Assembly (NCBI GenBank): GCA_012861695.1
Contig: JAAOOA010000127.1
Coordinates: forward strand, 30,353,154 to 30,417,153
Direction of reading: 5' to 3'
Source of the DNA: Trematomus loennbergii
Taxonomy: Eukaryota > Chordata > Actinopteri > Perciformes > Nototheniidae
DNA length: 64,000 nt
The notes under the pieces were generated by a model. It made no database searches. It was given only the letters and a program-made list of their open reading frames with translations, and was not told the origin of the DNA. Shown here in pieces: positions 46,059-58,553 of this stretch (the stretch's first letter is position 1; every line of letters starts with the position of its first letter). Position numbers and translations under genes: made by a program.

Positions 46059-46599
46059 TTAAAGGTCCCCTATTGTACTGTTTTTCATTGCTTTATTATA
46101 GGTCTCAGATATATCCAGAGCCTGTCTCTGATTGGCTGAAACACCAAACAGATCATTGCAGCATCCCATAATCCCCTCTGTTTCAGCCCTGTTTCAAAAG
46201 TGCTAATTCTCTGTCTGTTACTTTAGATGAAAATAAGGAGCCCTCCCCACGCCCCTCTGAGAGATATTTGGTTACAAAGAACACAATGGTGCTCTAGGAG
46301 GAGATTCAGGTGATAAGGTGGGGGGGGGTTACCTTGGTTGGTGATTGGCTAATGGTTACTCAAGCAAAAATCATTAAGACATCATAAAGTGGCCAAAATC
46401 TGATCAGCTCATTTTCAGACAGGTTTTTATATAAATGGATCAGGACAAAAAGAGAGAGAATCTTTGTTCCTGAAACTTTCAGAGTCTCTTTACACAGAGG
46501 GGACACATGCTGATGTAGAAGAGACATGAAGAAGAGGGGACACATGTTGATGTAGGAGAGACATGAAGAAGTGGATTTTGCATAATAGGTGACCTTTAA
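46059..46599. mobile_element. Family C MITE, uninterrupted copy
   Basis: TTAA borders; ends TTAAAGGTCCCCTATTGTAC and GCATAATAGGTGACCTTTAA. Near the right end a 40-bp unit with GGGGACACATGYTGATGTAG and GAGACATGAAGAAG is duplicated in tandem. Confidence 0.75.
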
Positions 46600-47805
46600 T
46601 GTCCACAAGGATAATTATGTTAATATGGTACTGCTTTATAACGTGTTGCATGCTTCTAAAATAAAAAAGTGGTTCTGTGGATCAGTTTTATTGGTAAGCA
46701 CTGCAAGGAGAAGGTGCTACATTGTACGTCCACGAGGGCCTTTCTTTTTGAAGGTTGTATGTAACTATGTGGGTTTTCTTTATGTTCCTGTTTTCTCCCA
46801 CAGGCCAAAAACATGACGTTCAGATGGTCATTATTTGAGGAAGAAGTGATAAGGAAAGACAAGCAGCTTCCAAATTAACACAGGAGTAATTCAAATATTT
46901 AAAGAAGACATAAGCCATTTTTCTCAGATATGCCCGAGGACATCAGGAGATTCAGGTCGCCGCATTGTTGGAGTTTCCCTTTCAAACATGTACAACACAA
47001 CAGAGGATTCACGTGTTGAAACTGAACATCTCATTCGTCCGAACGTCCCGATGGCCAGTCCGCCACTGGATTAAACCGTGGTAATGCAGCCATTTCTTCA
47101 TTTGTTCATAAAGCCTTTCCTGGAATATAGCTTATAACTTTGGCAGCAGAATCTCATTTTTCTTCCAGGTAGACATTTTAGTTGCCATCATGTTGAAAGT
47201 TACCCTTCTTCTTCATCACCCGTTTTTTTTCTGGATTCACAACAGCTGCCTTTGATGCGTCATCACCAAGGCCACTTACTTGCCATGAACTCCCCTTGAA
47301 AAGGAGCAGCTCTTTTCATATATGAACTCAAAAGAATACCACTCAGGCTCATTACCAGGGACCTTGAAGGGTAAAGTCTGTTGCATGTCCATTATGAAGG
47401 TTTGGACATTGGCATGTTCACATACAGATCCTCCAGGTTTGACAATTGGTTTCAGTGCATGTATGAAGGAGGCTGTGTAGCGAGCAAGGCCAAACAAAGA
47501 TCTGAACCATTTAGTGATATAACAGCACTTTCTTGGGTTTCTGTTAGGACTAGAGCAGCACTTTGAATAACCAAGAGTTTCTTTTTCAGAAACATCTTAG
47601 AAAACCTTCAGCAGTACTTCTAACTCCGTACGAAAGTAGGGAGCCTGTTTTTTTTCTCCAAATGATTTTAATATGATTGATCTTAACCTTGATTTATGTT
47701 GTGGTGGTAATATGCTTCTCTCTGGGAATGTGATTATCTGTGTTTTAACATATTTTGTTTTGTTTAATTTGTTTTGTTCTATTGTTCTGTCTTTTTTTTT
47801 TGTAT
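46600..47805. other. Intergenic, no feature
   Basis: Unique sequence; small open frames only. Confidence 0.4.
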
Positions 47806-48278
47806 TTAAAGTGGACCTATCATGCTATATTTGAATAATATAGTGTAGGACCATACCTATATAAGGCATATTTATACTTTTTTTTTTCAAAATACCAAAC
47901 AGATCATGCATTTTAGCCATGCCTCATTTCGCTCAATTTGACAATTTCTAGCTCTGGGCTGATTCTGTGAGAACAGCACCATCTAGAGGCCTGGCATATG
48001 TACTACAGCGTCTCCAGCGCTTTCGAACGGCAATGGCCGTGGCTGTCTCCTCCTGATTGGTGGAGTTGGCCCAATAGCCGTAGCGCCACCGTCCTGACGT
48101 CAGGACAGTGTTCAAATCTGGATCAGTTTTTTATCATATCCGTTAGAGATTTGGGTATGGAGGAAAATAGAGAGGGTTGTGTTTTCTGACACTTGGTGAG
48201 TTCCCTGGAACACCGGGGACACATATTCATGTATAAAAGACGTACAAATGTGCATTTTGCATGATAGGTCCCCTTTAA
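47806..48278. mobile_element. Family B MITE, full copy, opposite orientation to 43476
   Basis: TTAA borders; ends TTAAAGTGGACCTATCATGC and GCATGATAGGTCCCCTTTAA. Closely matches 43476-43974 reversed. Lacks exact symmetry of the CRE palindrome's flanks. Confidence 0.8.
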
Positions 48279-49129
48279 GTATTCCAGGAATGTATGTTGC
48301 ATGTTTTTATTTGATTGTATTTAATTGTTTAAATGAAATGTGTTTTAGGTTGACTACAGATGAAAAATAGCCTCTTGGCTCATGTCAATGAATGTGCAGT
48401 GTCCCTGTTAAATACATGAATAGATAAATAAAGATCTATCAATAATGTGCTTGAGAGAACTGAAAGTGCTTATTGTCTTGAAGCAATCTGGTATGAGACA
48501 ATCTATAGTGTGAATGAACATAAGGTTAAGATGCATTTAAAGAGCAGAGGAGAGGAGAGAACAAACCTCTTGACACCACCAGGTTTTTTTTTTCCTTCAA
48601 GGCCTTCTTACTCCTCAAAGCGATCGCCCTCTTTCACCTCTTTTCTCTTCTTGAAGAATTGTCCGTTCAGACAGCGAGGATATGGAGTACAAATCGACAG
48701 ACCTCTGACATGCAGTTCTCTTCATAAAACTCTGAGTGTTTCACTCAGACTTTTGTCTTTGATGTGGTGTAAAAAGCCCCAGAGGGGAAACTTTAGTATG
48801 AACAATGGGAGCTCATTGTCTAGCTGCATATACTTTCAAGATCTATATTTGTTTTTTATACTGACTGTTGCTTGAGTTTACTTTACAGTGGCCTTCCTTT
48901 ATCAAATCGTTTTTTGGAAAATCTTTGTGTGTGTCAAGGGTGTGTTCGTAAATAGTGTCTGTGAAAGCCGGAGCACGCAAACATGAATGTTCGTACACTT
49001 GGAACGCTTTAAAAACGTACCATTCGGATATTTAGAGGAGCTGACTCTCGGAGCGGGAGGGAGTGTACTTTTGGCACTCTGAGGCATTATGCAAATGTTC
49101 ACGTTTACAGTTGTATGTCGTGTCTCTCC
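48279..49129. other. Intergenic, LINE-tail trace then unique
   Basis: GTGTCCCTGTTAAATACATG then TAGATAAATAAAG at about 48399-48434 resembles a LINE end. No gene is seen. Confidence 0.35.
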
Positions 49130-50320
49130 TGTGACATGTCTCCATGCTTTAATGTTCAGAAAGCTCTTTATTTTTCTCATACTGCCTGTGCTGCGGCACC
49201 TCTTTTCACCCTCTGTCTGAAACCAGAACCCAGTCTGCTCTGATTGGTTAGCTGGCCGGCTCTGTTGTGATTGGTCAACCACTTATGGCGCTTTTCCACT
49301 GCAGCGCCTCGCTCGGCTTAGTACTGTATGGCTAGGCCTCGTTAGGCCTTGTTAGGCCAGGCTCACTTTATGCTGCGTTTCCATCACAGTTTAGTAGCTG
49401 GGGCAGTAACTATAGTAACGCAGTGTAGGCGGAGCCGTTACGTCATCTTCAATGAGAACCACAGAAAAACAACATCAGCCGTTAGCTGTTAGCACTCAGA
49501 GCTCACAGCTCCTCATATCTGTTCAGAAACTAGACAAAAGTTAAACTAGTACAAACCACAGACTGTCTGTGTCATGGCGAATACAGTCGCTGCTTTATTT
49601 ATGTCTGTATAGGCCGTTGTTGTGAGTGTGGACGGTCGGAGCATATACAACGTTAGCTTAGCCGATCTCCATTCAGAAAACACGCATTTTAAAAGGTTTT
49701 TCGCCTGCCGTCTGTCTGCAGACTTGTCAAAGCATTAATTCATGGTTTTTACTAACCGGTATCAGTATGTTGTTACTTCGGCATCATTTTGAAACGTGTA
49801 TTACAATTAAATCACGGTCAAATATGTTCATTTTGTTGTAGTTGCCAGCGATTCTCTCACTAGTTTAGCATACTCAGCCCGGTTGTTGGCCCAGAAAGAA
49901 CCTCGATTTTGGAGAGCCAGAAAACTTTGAAAAAGTATCCGCTAGCCGGAACTACGCCTATTGGAAACGCAACCAAAAAACGGGCCAGGCACGGCACGCT
50001 TAAACCGCGCTCCGCGCTGTAGTGGAAATGCGCCATTAGAGATGTCCCGCCTCTTAGCCTGTCACGTACAATGTGTTGAATCGCTCACCAGTAGAACTGT
50101 GAGTGTTACATAGTGATTTCATATGTTACAGAATTAAACAAAGGAAATACATGGAGGCGTTTCAGGCAGTAAGGGGGGGAGTGTGTGGGAGAGAAACTCC
50201 CTCTGGAAGGAACATTTGCGATTTTAGCCGTTGCAGACCATTTACATGCACAACAACATATACAACACACAACAGTAAAGGGAAAACCCCTAAAAAGAAT
50301 AACAGGGGCCCTTTAAAAGG
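49130..50320 (+). mobile_element. Family E MITE interrupted by a Harbinger-like element
   Basis: 49130-49285 plus 50036-50320 correspond to 53322-53671: CTGTGACATGTCTCCATGCT, GCTCTGATTGGTTAGCTGGC, AGAGATGTCCCGCC, CATTTACATGCACA. The right end is GGGCCCTTTAAAAGG. The left end is not clear. Confidence 0.65.
49286..50035 (+). mobile_element. PIF/Harbinger-like non-autonomous element, complete copy 2
   Basis: 750 bp from TGGCGCTTTTCCACTGCAGC to CTGTAGTGGAAATGCGCCA. It is flanked by TTA on each side (49283-49285, 50036-50038). The undisturbed site is CAACCGCTTAGAGATG in the sister repeat at about 53465-53480. Copy 1 is at 1-732. TWA target duplication is the mark of the PIF/Harbinger superfamily. 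No coding capacity. Confidence 0.85.
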
Positions 50321-51313
50321 ATTAGCCAGCTCCCATTCATTTTCTCTAACTCCTAACATTTACTTCAGCCTACATTTTCAAAATTATTTTCATAGGAATA
50401 TTGTACAATTCTACAGGCTATCATGTCTCTTAAAAAAACATCTTTAACAATATACTCACTTATATGCATATTGACAGGAACGTTTTTCTTTGTTGAAATT
50501 GAATTCTCTGTTTCTAGGAAAAGCAGCACTCTTATGTTAGTCGAATAAGTCGGTTAGTATAAACAAACACTCCCAAAGTGTGTCAAAACTTCCGAGCGTT
50601 TCAAAAGGTCTGCACATCAAACAGGCCTTCAGTAGTTGCATAGCAACAGCAGCAGCCGAGTCCCTCCTCCGTGGTCCAGGGGAAGATACCCTGTTTTCTG
50701 ACAGCAGTTCAAGTCGTTAGTGACACTTAGTTTACTTCACTTCAGCTCTCGGAGGATTTGAGCTTGTCAATTACATCGGCTTCAGTTCACTGCCTGATGT
50801 CAGCTCATTTCCATCCAAGCAGAGGTGTGATTACCCTCCGAAGCACAGAGAGAGGAAGCCTTGATAAACAGCCGGCTCCCTGCTGGGGATCATTATCTTC
50901 TTTTTATGCCATTATGCCAAAGGTCAAACTTCGTTTTCATCTCACTTTGAAGGCTCTTATGTGTAAAAGTTCTGTCAGCTAAAGTCTTTCTTAGACCTAT
51001 ACATAACAAAAAGAAAACGTCATTCATAATTCCTAACAATAAATGTTCTGAATACATTAACAGCTGCTTATATTATGCAGATTGTCATTGCACAAGGTAC
51101 AACGAAAAATAAAAAAGGGCTGCGTCGTCAGTGCATGCCATCATTACATTAAAACATAACATTTATTGTAAAGTTCTAAATACGGCATTCTAAGTATCGT
51201 AATATGGGCATTTTGGTCGTTGCAACTCTTCTCTTTTTTAGCTTGTTTTTTTTCTGTATTAGCAGAATTAACGCAAGCAGTTGCAACAATGCAAAACCGA
51301 ATTTTTAGGCAAC
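50321..51313. other. Intergenic, no feature
   Basis: Unique sequence; nothing recognised. Confidence 0.4.
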
Positions 51314-51718
51314 AGAGTGCCACAGTGACACGTCCTAAAACCCGGAAGTAAACTCCTTCCGGTTCCTTCGACAAAAACCAATGCAATTTCTCCATAGGAT
51401 TTTGGAAATTAGCTGGAAATAAGGTCTGTGGTTGAAACACATTTAAGAGACGGATCACCTTTTGTTCAACCGGATAATCTCCACATGTCTACCCTACTTT
51501 TATAATTTTCTAATCATAAATCTATCGATCTTAATTCTATCGATTAGATTTTGATTCAAAACATGATCCGTCTCTTGAATGTGTTTCAACCACAGACCTT
51601 ATTTCGAGCTATTTTCCAAAATCCTATGGAGAAATTGCATTGGTTTTTGTCGAAGGAACCGGAAGTGGTAAAATGCTAACTTACTTCCGGGTTTTAGGAC
51701 GCGTCACTGTGGCACTCT
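51314..51718. mobile_element. Foldback element with arms of about 145-155 bp
   Basis: The left arm 51314-51457 (from AGAGTGCCACAGTGACACGT) is the reverse complement of 51564-51718 (to CGCGTCACTGTGGCACTCT) with few differences; the right arm has a small extra segment near 51667. The loop is about 106 bp, AT-rich. Probably related to 14601-14862. Confidence 0.85.
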
Positions 51719-51811
51719 ACTGGACAGATGTTACAATTACTTTTCTTAAACTGAAAACACACTGTAAAAGGTTTTAAAAAGAAAACACGAAGGGCACCGA
51801 ATACCCTAAAG

Positions 51812-52069
51812 CAGGGGTGCCCAATACCCCTTTTTTTTAAAGTTAGCCTTTCATCCATCCTTACTATGGCATTTGCCACTTGATTGACGTACAGGTAAGC
51901 CAGTCTGAGATCTCATCTTTTCTAACACGCAGTTCACCACGCATGGTGAATGTACTGAGTTGTATTGTGCCATACGGGCTCATGCAGTTATGAGGGGCCC
52001 TGTAGGTAGATATTTGGACTTGGTCATTTTAAAAGTAGCTCCCAAGCTGAAAAAGTGTGGGCACCCCTG
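51812..52069. mobile_element. hAT MITE with perfect 8-bp target duplication
   Basis: 258 bp, ends CAGGGGTGCCCAA and GTGGGCACCCCTG. CCCTAAAG stands on both sides (51804-51811 and 52070-52077). Confidence 0.92.
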
Positions 52070-52077
52070 CCCTAAAG

Positions 52078-52808
52078 CATACCCTGCTTCATTGTCTATT
52101 TCACTCTTAATGTCATAATTCATACAAATGAACATCATGCCCTATTCATAAAAATATTTAAAACTTTGAAAATTGAGACCAAAATCTAATGCTCTGAATT
52201 CTGTAGAGTTGACCTTTAATGTAATTATTCACACATATATAAATATATATTCACATTCAACTGTATATAATTTAGTATAATAGTGCCAGGCAAATGCAGT
52301 GAGACCAGAATTGAAATTCCCTCCGATTCACATCTGCATTTCCTCGTAGACTAAAACCCTGTGGGCTCACACATGAGGTTATTTTTGTTTGCTTGAATAA
52401 GTTATGAATTCTTCATTCTTGACTGGTTCACAATGTAATCTTGGTACACTAGGCTGTCATTCTTCTTTTGTCATTCGTTCGAAAAACCTTTCAACAAACC
52501 TCCAAGGCATTTATTGGGAATTTGCATTCATAATCACCCTCCTTGCACCATCACTGTGTCTGCTTCAGTGGATCCAGTAAAGGTGTTAAACTAAGTCAGT
52601 CTCTGAGTGACCTGAAAGACAAGAGCACTGACAAAATACATAGAGAAGTTTATCTGGCAGAATACAAATGACTATATATATTTGTATCTTCTTACGCCTC
52701 ACAAAAAGTCACTTGAGGTCAATCTCATTTAAGGGCTGAACAAAGGTATGACTTTTGGAGTGGTATTCCAATATTTTTTCAAATAGCTTTAGCACCTGAA
52801 CCCCGCCA
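52078..52808. other. Intergenic, no feature
   Basis: AT-rich unique sequence. Confidence 0.4.
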
Positions 52809-53671
52809 TTAAAGGGGTTCTATTATGCAGCTTTTTAGGTTTGATATCAGTATGTAGTGTCTCTACTTTAAAGAGTCCTCTCCTGCTGATGTTCAGGTGT
52901 ATATCAGTATGTAGTGTCTCTACTTTAAAGAGTCCTCTCCTGCTGATGTCAGGTGTATATCAGTATGTAGTGTCTCTAATTTAAAGAGTCCTCCCTGCTG
53001 ATGTTCAGGTGTATATCAGTATGTAGTGTCTCTACTTTAAAGAGTCCTCTCCTGCTGATGTTCAGGTGTATATCAGTATGTAGTGTCTCTACTTTAAAGA
53101 GTCCTCTCCTGCTGATGTTCAGGTGTATATCAGTATGTAGTGTCTCTACTTTAAAGAGTCCTCTCCTGCTGATGTTCAGGTGTATATCAGTAGGTAGTGT
53201 CTCTACTTTAAAGAGTCCTCTCCTGCTGATGTTCAGGTGTATATCAGTATGTAGTGTCTCTACTTTAAAGAGTCCTCTCCTGTTGATGTTCAGTGTATAT
53301 CAGTATGTAGTGTCTCTACTGTGACATGTCTCCATGCTTTAATGTTTAGAAAGCTCTTTATTTTTCTCATACTGCCTGTGCTGCAGCACCTCTTTTCACC
53401 CTCTGTCTGAAACCAGAGCCCAGTCTGCTCTGATTGGTTAGCTGGCTGGCTCTGTTGTGATTGGTCAACCGCTTAGAGATGTCCCGCCCCTTAGCCTATC
53501 ATGTAAAAAACGTTGGAGCACTAGCCAATAGGAGCGCAGGTGTTACTTATGTCCCTTTGTTCCGCACTTTGGGATTTTAGCCTTTGCAGACCATTTACAT
53601 GCACACAAACCTACGGTATATAACACACAACAGGAAATTAAACCCAAGAAAGCATAATAGGGCCTCTTTAA
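52809..53671 (+). mobile_element. Family E MITE with internal minisatellite
   Basis: TTAA borders; ends TTAAAGGGGTTCTATTATGC and GCATAATAGGGCCTCTTTAA. The right half is standard family E sequence. The left part is replaced or expanded by a 57-bp tandem repeat. Confidence 0.75.
52843..53320 (+). repeat. 57-bp minisatellite, eight full units and one partial
   Basis: Unit begins ATATCAGTATGTAGTGTCTC and contains TTTAAAGAGTCCTCTCCTGC. Units are nearly identical, with single-base gaps in units 2, 3 and 8. Because 57 is a multiple of three, a 19-residue repeated frame appears by chance. Confidence 0.95.
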
Positions 53672-55222
53672 ACTGAAACATTTACCATTCTGCATTTGCA
53701 GCATCTTTTATTGCTGTGAGGACAGCGAGGAACAGAAGAAACAAGAGAGCAGTGTACAGTGCTTGTGAGGTTGTTTTTTGTTATTTGGTCCGTTTCATAG
53801 TGGGAAGGTAAATGAGCATGAAGTCCTGGAAACTGCTCAATCTGATCGTGCCTGCACTCGATCATCCTCTGGCTCTCAGCAGCTAACAAGGGATATGAGT
53901 TCTGCTTCCTTTAAAGCAGGTTACAGGACTCCCAGAGGTCCCTGCCATACCGAGGTGGTCCCTGGTGTAAAAGTGAGTGTGCAGGGATGTGTGTGTTTGT
54001 ACCGTGTATGTGAACTAGTGAGTGTTTATGTAGGTGTGTGTGAGTGGTCCAGAATGGAAAAGAAAGTCCACTAATAGCCCTGTCGTCTCTGTGGGTTCTC
54101 TTCTAGGCTCGGCCCGACCTTGAGCGGGGGCTCTTCAAAGTTGACATGCATAAGCTTTCAAACTTGTGCTCGGCCCCTGAATGTTGAGGAATATCGTGTA
54201 AAACCCTTCCATTAATCATGCGACTCCTGGGTCATTAAGCACCTAAAATCGCCTGCTGCAACATCTACCTATGCTGTCCACAATAGCCAGGAGGTATGAC
54301 ATTGCTCTTTAATAACACACACACACACACGCACGCACGCATACACACCTCCAATCCTCCCTGCCTTATGCTGTTTGCCAGTCACTAACTCTGCTTGTTA
54401 TGCATGGTTTTCATGCCGCTAATGCAGAGGGACGTGTGTAAATCAGGAGATAATGAAAAAGTAAGGAAGCCTGGATGGGCTCAGTGTGGTTTTAATACCT
54501 CGGCTCTCTTCACTGGATGCAGGCAGCAAGACAGATGTGATTTCATGAGGCACGAAAGTTTGCCTCCCTTTATTGGTAATTATAAGCAATTATTATGTGG
54601 CATGATGGGATATCTGGGGCTGCAAACAGAGGCACAGTGAGGCAGTTCAAGTACCGATCACATTGGGCCATAATCTGGAAATCGCTGTTGTTTCATGTGT
54701 AATGTTACATGAAGGAGCAAAAACTGGGAGAATTAACCAGCTTATCACATCCAAGTGGTTATTACTCTGAAGCTATCTCTTTGTGTTGCAGAACAGAGGG
54801 GATAATCAGATCATCAGATTCATTTTATTTGAAACTGTCCACTACCTGCCAAGACACAAGCAGCACCAACTAAGCTAGTGATTAGCTGGTGAAGTAGATC
54901 ATTTGCTGTGTGCATGTAAAGAGCCAGATCTTTTTCTCATGAGTCATTGAAGACCAAAATGAAACTAAAAGGAGAGTGGAAATTGGTCGTAAATCCATTG
55001 GGTAGTTTTTCTCTAAATAATTGATAATGTTGTTCCTTGTCTGACACTTGATTAGCTTGAATAAATAGCCACTGGACAAAGTATTTTCACTTTTATACGA
55101 GCAATGAGTCACTTCTGAAATAAAGTTTAGATTTTTTTTCTCATTGTAATCTGAGAATTGTACATAAACACCTCTCTCAAACTTAAATTACATTTTCACA
55201 CATTTCACAGTTTCATATTTGG
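53672..55222. other. Intergenic, candidate conserved non-coding block and a (CA)n
   Basis: A short (AC)n tract lies at 54316-54332. 53930-54840 is unique with balanced composition. No exon supported. Confidence 0.35.
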
Positions 55223-55225
55223 TAA

Positions 55226-55857
55226 CCCTTAGATGCATAAGTGGGTCTTTTTTGACCCGGTGTATCTTTGTAATTACATTTTTTTATCATTTCATATTCC
55301 AGCTATTCCTCAAAAAACATGTTTTGGATATCATGCCATTCAAATTTTAAATTTAAATTGTATACATTTTAAGAAATTGTAGTTTTTGTATTACTACCCC
55401 ATGCTTCCATAAGTGGGTCTTTTTTGACCCGGTGAGGTGGTTTTCTTGAAGTATCTTTCTAATTACATTTTGTTATAATTTCATATTCCAGCTATTCCTC
55501 AAAAAACATGTTTTGGATATCATGCCATTCACATTTTAAATTTAAATTTTAAGAAATTGTAGTTTTTGTATTACTACCACAAGCTTCCATAAGTGGGTCA
55601 AAAATGACCCGCATGTATTTTCTATGGAATTTCGTTTTTTTTTCAAAATGTAAAAAAAATGTCTAAAATTATAAATAGTGAAAAATTAAATATAAATATT
55701 TCTAGTGTGAACCAAAATATAATACTAAATATTATACAAGTGATTTTTCTTAACCAAAATGACAGAAATGGCATAAAAACACATATTATTCTAATACGGG
55801 TCCTTTTTGACCGACTTATGGAAGAGTGTAGGGTCCAGTCACTCATGCATCTCAGGG
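55226..55857. mobile_element. TTAA-type element with GGGTC/GACCC hairpins
   Basis: Left CCCTTAGATGCATAAGTG pairs with right ATGCATCTCAGGG (one mismatch in 13); TTAA follows on the right (55858-55861) and GTAA precedes on the left. Internally a unit of about 165-180 bp is repeated, each with AAGTGGGTCTTTTTTGACCC. This fits a piggyBac-type MITE. Confidence 0.6.
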
Positions 55858-55861
55858 TTAA

Positions 55862-57689
55862 ATAATATACAGTTCAAAAATGATAGTGTGTGTGCACTTC
55901 TTAATACACTTATACACATTCAATGTATGGAAAAAATAAATGTATATCTCTCCACACAGGATGTCAAGCACAGTACAGTATATTCTCACTTGTTCTCAAC
56001 ACTCACTTACCTTGCGCTCACAAGTGATTGCTTTTTACAGCAGTTTTCTATCGTTGGAATCTGCCAAATAGTGTCAGTAAGTGAACTAATGACTCTTCTG
56101 AGCTGCCATAATGCCAGATGGAGTCCAGTTAGATTGCTCCTCATTTTTAAAGGAGGCTTCAACATCCAATTACTTTTAATTACTGAGGAGGAGAGAATGC
56201 ACACAGCACCTTAGCAACAGGAAGTGTGAACGCAGTTTTGGTCTGATGGGGAGTTAGCGAGCAACAGGGCTGACATGTGGTTTATGGATGACTTCTTTTA
56301 GGGTCTCACTGGGAGATCCTGTCTGTGCGCAGGTCCTCGAGGGTTGAATTAGCCCCTGATCCCCTAATCAATTTGGAGATGAAGGAAAATGAACACTGGT
56401 TCTCCCACTTGGAGACAAGGAGGAGATATATTGCTCCTGCTGTTGTAATTTGCTGCCTGTTTGAAAAGAAGTCCACTTGTGTCCCCCGTTATTATTGCTG
56501 TGTGATAACACTGGTGTGCTTCCGTATTTGTGGTGAAAGTCTCAATCAGAGTCCTGGCAGAGACATAAATTATTATTGAGCTTCATGAGCACAGTGACGG
56601 GTCTTTGTGATCACGTTAGAAAAATATTCCAGCGCTATATGCATGACCGGGATAAATCATATCCAATGGCATATTTAAAGTATTATCGTGCCCATAATGA
56701 AATATTCAAATGCCTGCTTGGAGAACGATGGAGCAGGTAAGTCTGTAATGATGACATAAGAGCCCGCGAGGAATAAATGGGATTCATAGGAAATGAATCA
56801 GAGTCTACGGGACTCTCAGTATGACGGATGAGGCCAGAAAGTGGGTCAGAACCACAGGTTGGTTGGTTGGCTGCACAACTGTGCCGAGACACAACGCCCG
56901 GGGCTGTAAGGCAACAGAAGACTCTGATCAAATACCCTGAGGTCAATTATAGATTGTGGCTTACTAACATCAGGCTCTGTGATGATAAAAAGGAAGTCTT
57001 AGGGATAATTTATTTCTGTTTTTGTCTCTCAAGTCTCCAGAACTCCAGCTGTCTCGACAAAGCTCTGCCATTCGTTAATCAACGGAAACTCGATTGAGCT
57101 ACCTTTGACTAAAATTCAGTTTTTTCCACCAAGTCAGACATATTTTAATCACCCAAACCAAGCAATTAATCACCGAGCTGTTTAGTGTGATTGCAATGAA
57201 TATTCAGATACCTACTGAGGTCTTTCGCCCGACCCTTCCTCTCCTCCTCATCTTAATTATATTCTGTTCGGGGGCTCCTGTGGCGGAGCGGCGCCTGTTT
57301 GCCTTGCTCACCCAGCCTCCCCTTAACAGTCATTAAGAAAAATGACACAGGCGCAGGCAGTGAAAGTACCTCAGTGTGCAGAAATTAGTTTAAAGGCAGA
57401 CGCCATACAGCTTGGCGGGATGAATTCCTCTCTACCTGCTCTCGCTCCGTGCGGAGAGTCATAAATCACCGCACGCTGCTTCCTGACGGGAGAGAATCAG
57501 AGCGTTCTGTCCCTGAAAAGGTTGGGGAACCCCACGACTGCTCCGACCTGCCCTTCAATATGTCATGCACTTTGTCTGGCGTTGATTATCTGAATAATGA
57601 GAGTTAATATGGCAGCAAAGACGAGGTAATGGGAGTACAGAGATGTGAATGCCTTTAAAAAGAAGGGAGTTAGAGCATCGTTGCATTGC
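55862..57689. other. Intergenic, candidate conserved non-coding block
   Basis: 56320-57560 is free of repeats, with homeobox- and TCF-like AT-rich words. The frame 55807-56214 (135 codons) starts inside a transposon end and has no family resemblance. Confidence 0.3.
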
Positions 57690-57922
57690 TTAAAGGATTA
57701 TTCCATCGTTTTTAAGGCCCTATCACACAAAGTAGCCATTTCTCTTGATTTCATAGTGATGTCACTATGTATGTATGTTACTGAAGTAAACAAAATAGTT
57801 CAACGGAGGCGTTTTAAGGCAGGTGTGTAGGAGGGAAACTATCTCTGCAGGGAACTTTGGGATTTTAGCCTTTGCAGACCAGGAAAGGCAAAACTTCAAA
57901 GAACATAATAAGGCCTCTGAAG
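57690..57922. mobile_element. Degenerate family E MITE
   Basis: AAGGCCCTATCACACAAAGT, GATGTCACTATGTATG, GGGATTTTAGCCTTTGCAGA and AATAAGGCCTCTGAAG mirror 53540-53671 and 50100-50320. Ends are worn. Confidence 0.5.
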
Positions 57923-58553
57923 AACAACTCGTACAGCTTCATCAGCCTCATGCACATTTGTCACAATTAAAAGCAGCAGTTGTTAAGCAAATATGTCAAA
58001 GTTTGAATACATGTATTGACCAGGGCAGGGGCGGACTGGGACTACAAATCAGACTCTCGACCGGCCCACTTCGGTACCGCCGGCCCACCTCGGTACCGCA
58101 AGTAATTACCGCTAGTATATTATATTACCACTTCAGTACGGGATTCGTCCCTAACATCCCGATGGCCAGGTTTACAAGTTTACTAATTATCAAATGCATT
58201 TATTTTATACGATTATGTTCCCTTGTAATGTGTCTGTGCTTATTTCATCTTACCTATTGTAAACCTACAGTGTGTTCAGAGTGAATTGTGGGCGCCCATT
58301 AAGAGCCCTGGAAACTACCTGGGCTAATTACTACTTGTCTTACTTTGGTAGTTTAGGATATTAGTACCTTGGCCTGAGGGTATTCTCGGCTTGCTTTGTT
58401 TGTCTGACTGTCAGCAGAATTACAGAAAAACTGCTGGCCCGATTTTCATGACACAAGATTATAATGGGCCAAGGACGATCTCAATACATTTTGAAGCATT
58501 TAAGAAATACAGGGTGTAACTTATATTGTGTGTAACTCTGTTAACATAGCATA
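57923..58553. other. Intergenic, no defined feature
   Basis: CAGGGGCGGACTGGGACTAC at about 58024 looks like an end of a fish hAT element, but no partner end was found. Confidence 0.3.

Noticed and set aside
52843..53320. Regular repeats resembling a CRISPR array
   Set aside because: Units are directly adjacent without distinct spacers, and the genome is vertebrate.
53001..53324. 107-codon frame of 19-residue repeats
   Set aside because: Chance frame in a 57-bp minisatellite inside a MITE.
57823..58284. 153-codon frame on the plus strand
   Set aside because: Starts in a degenerate family E MITE and runs into unrelated sequence; no family resemblance.
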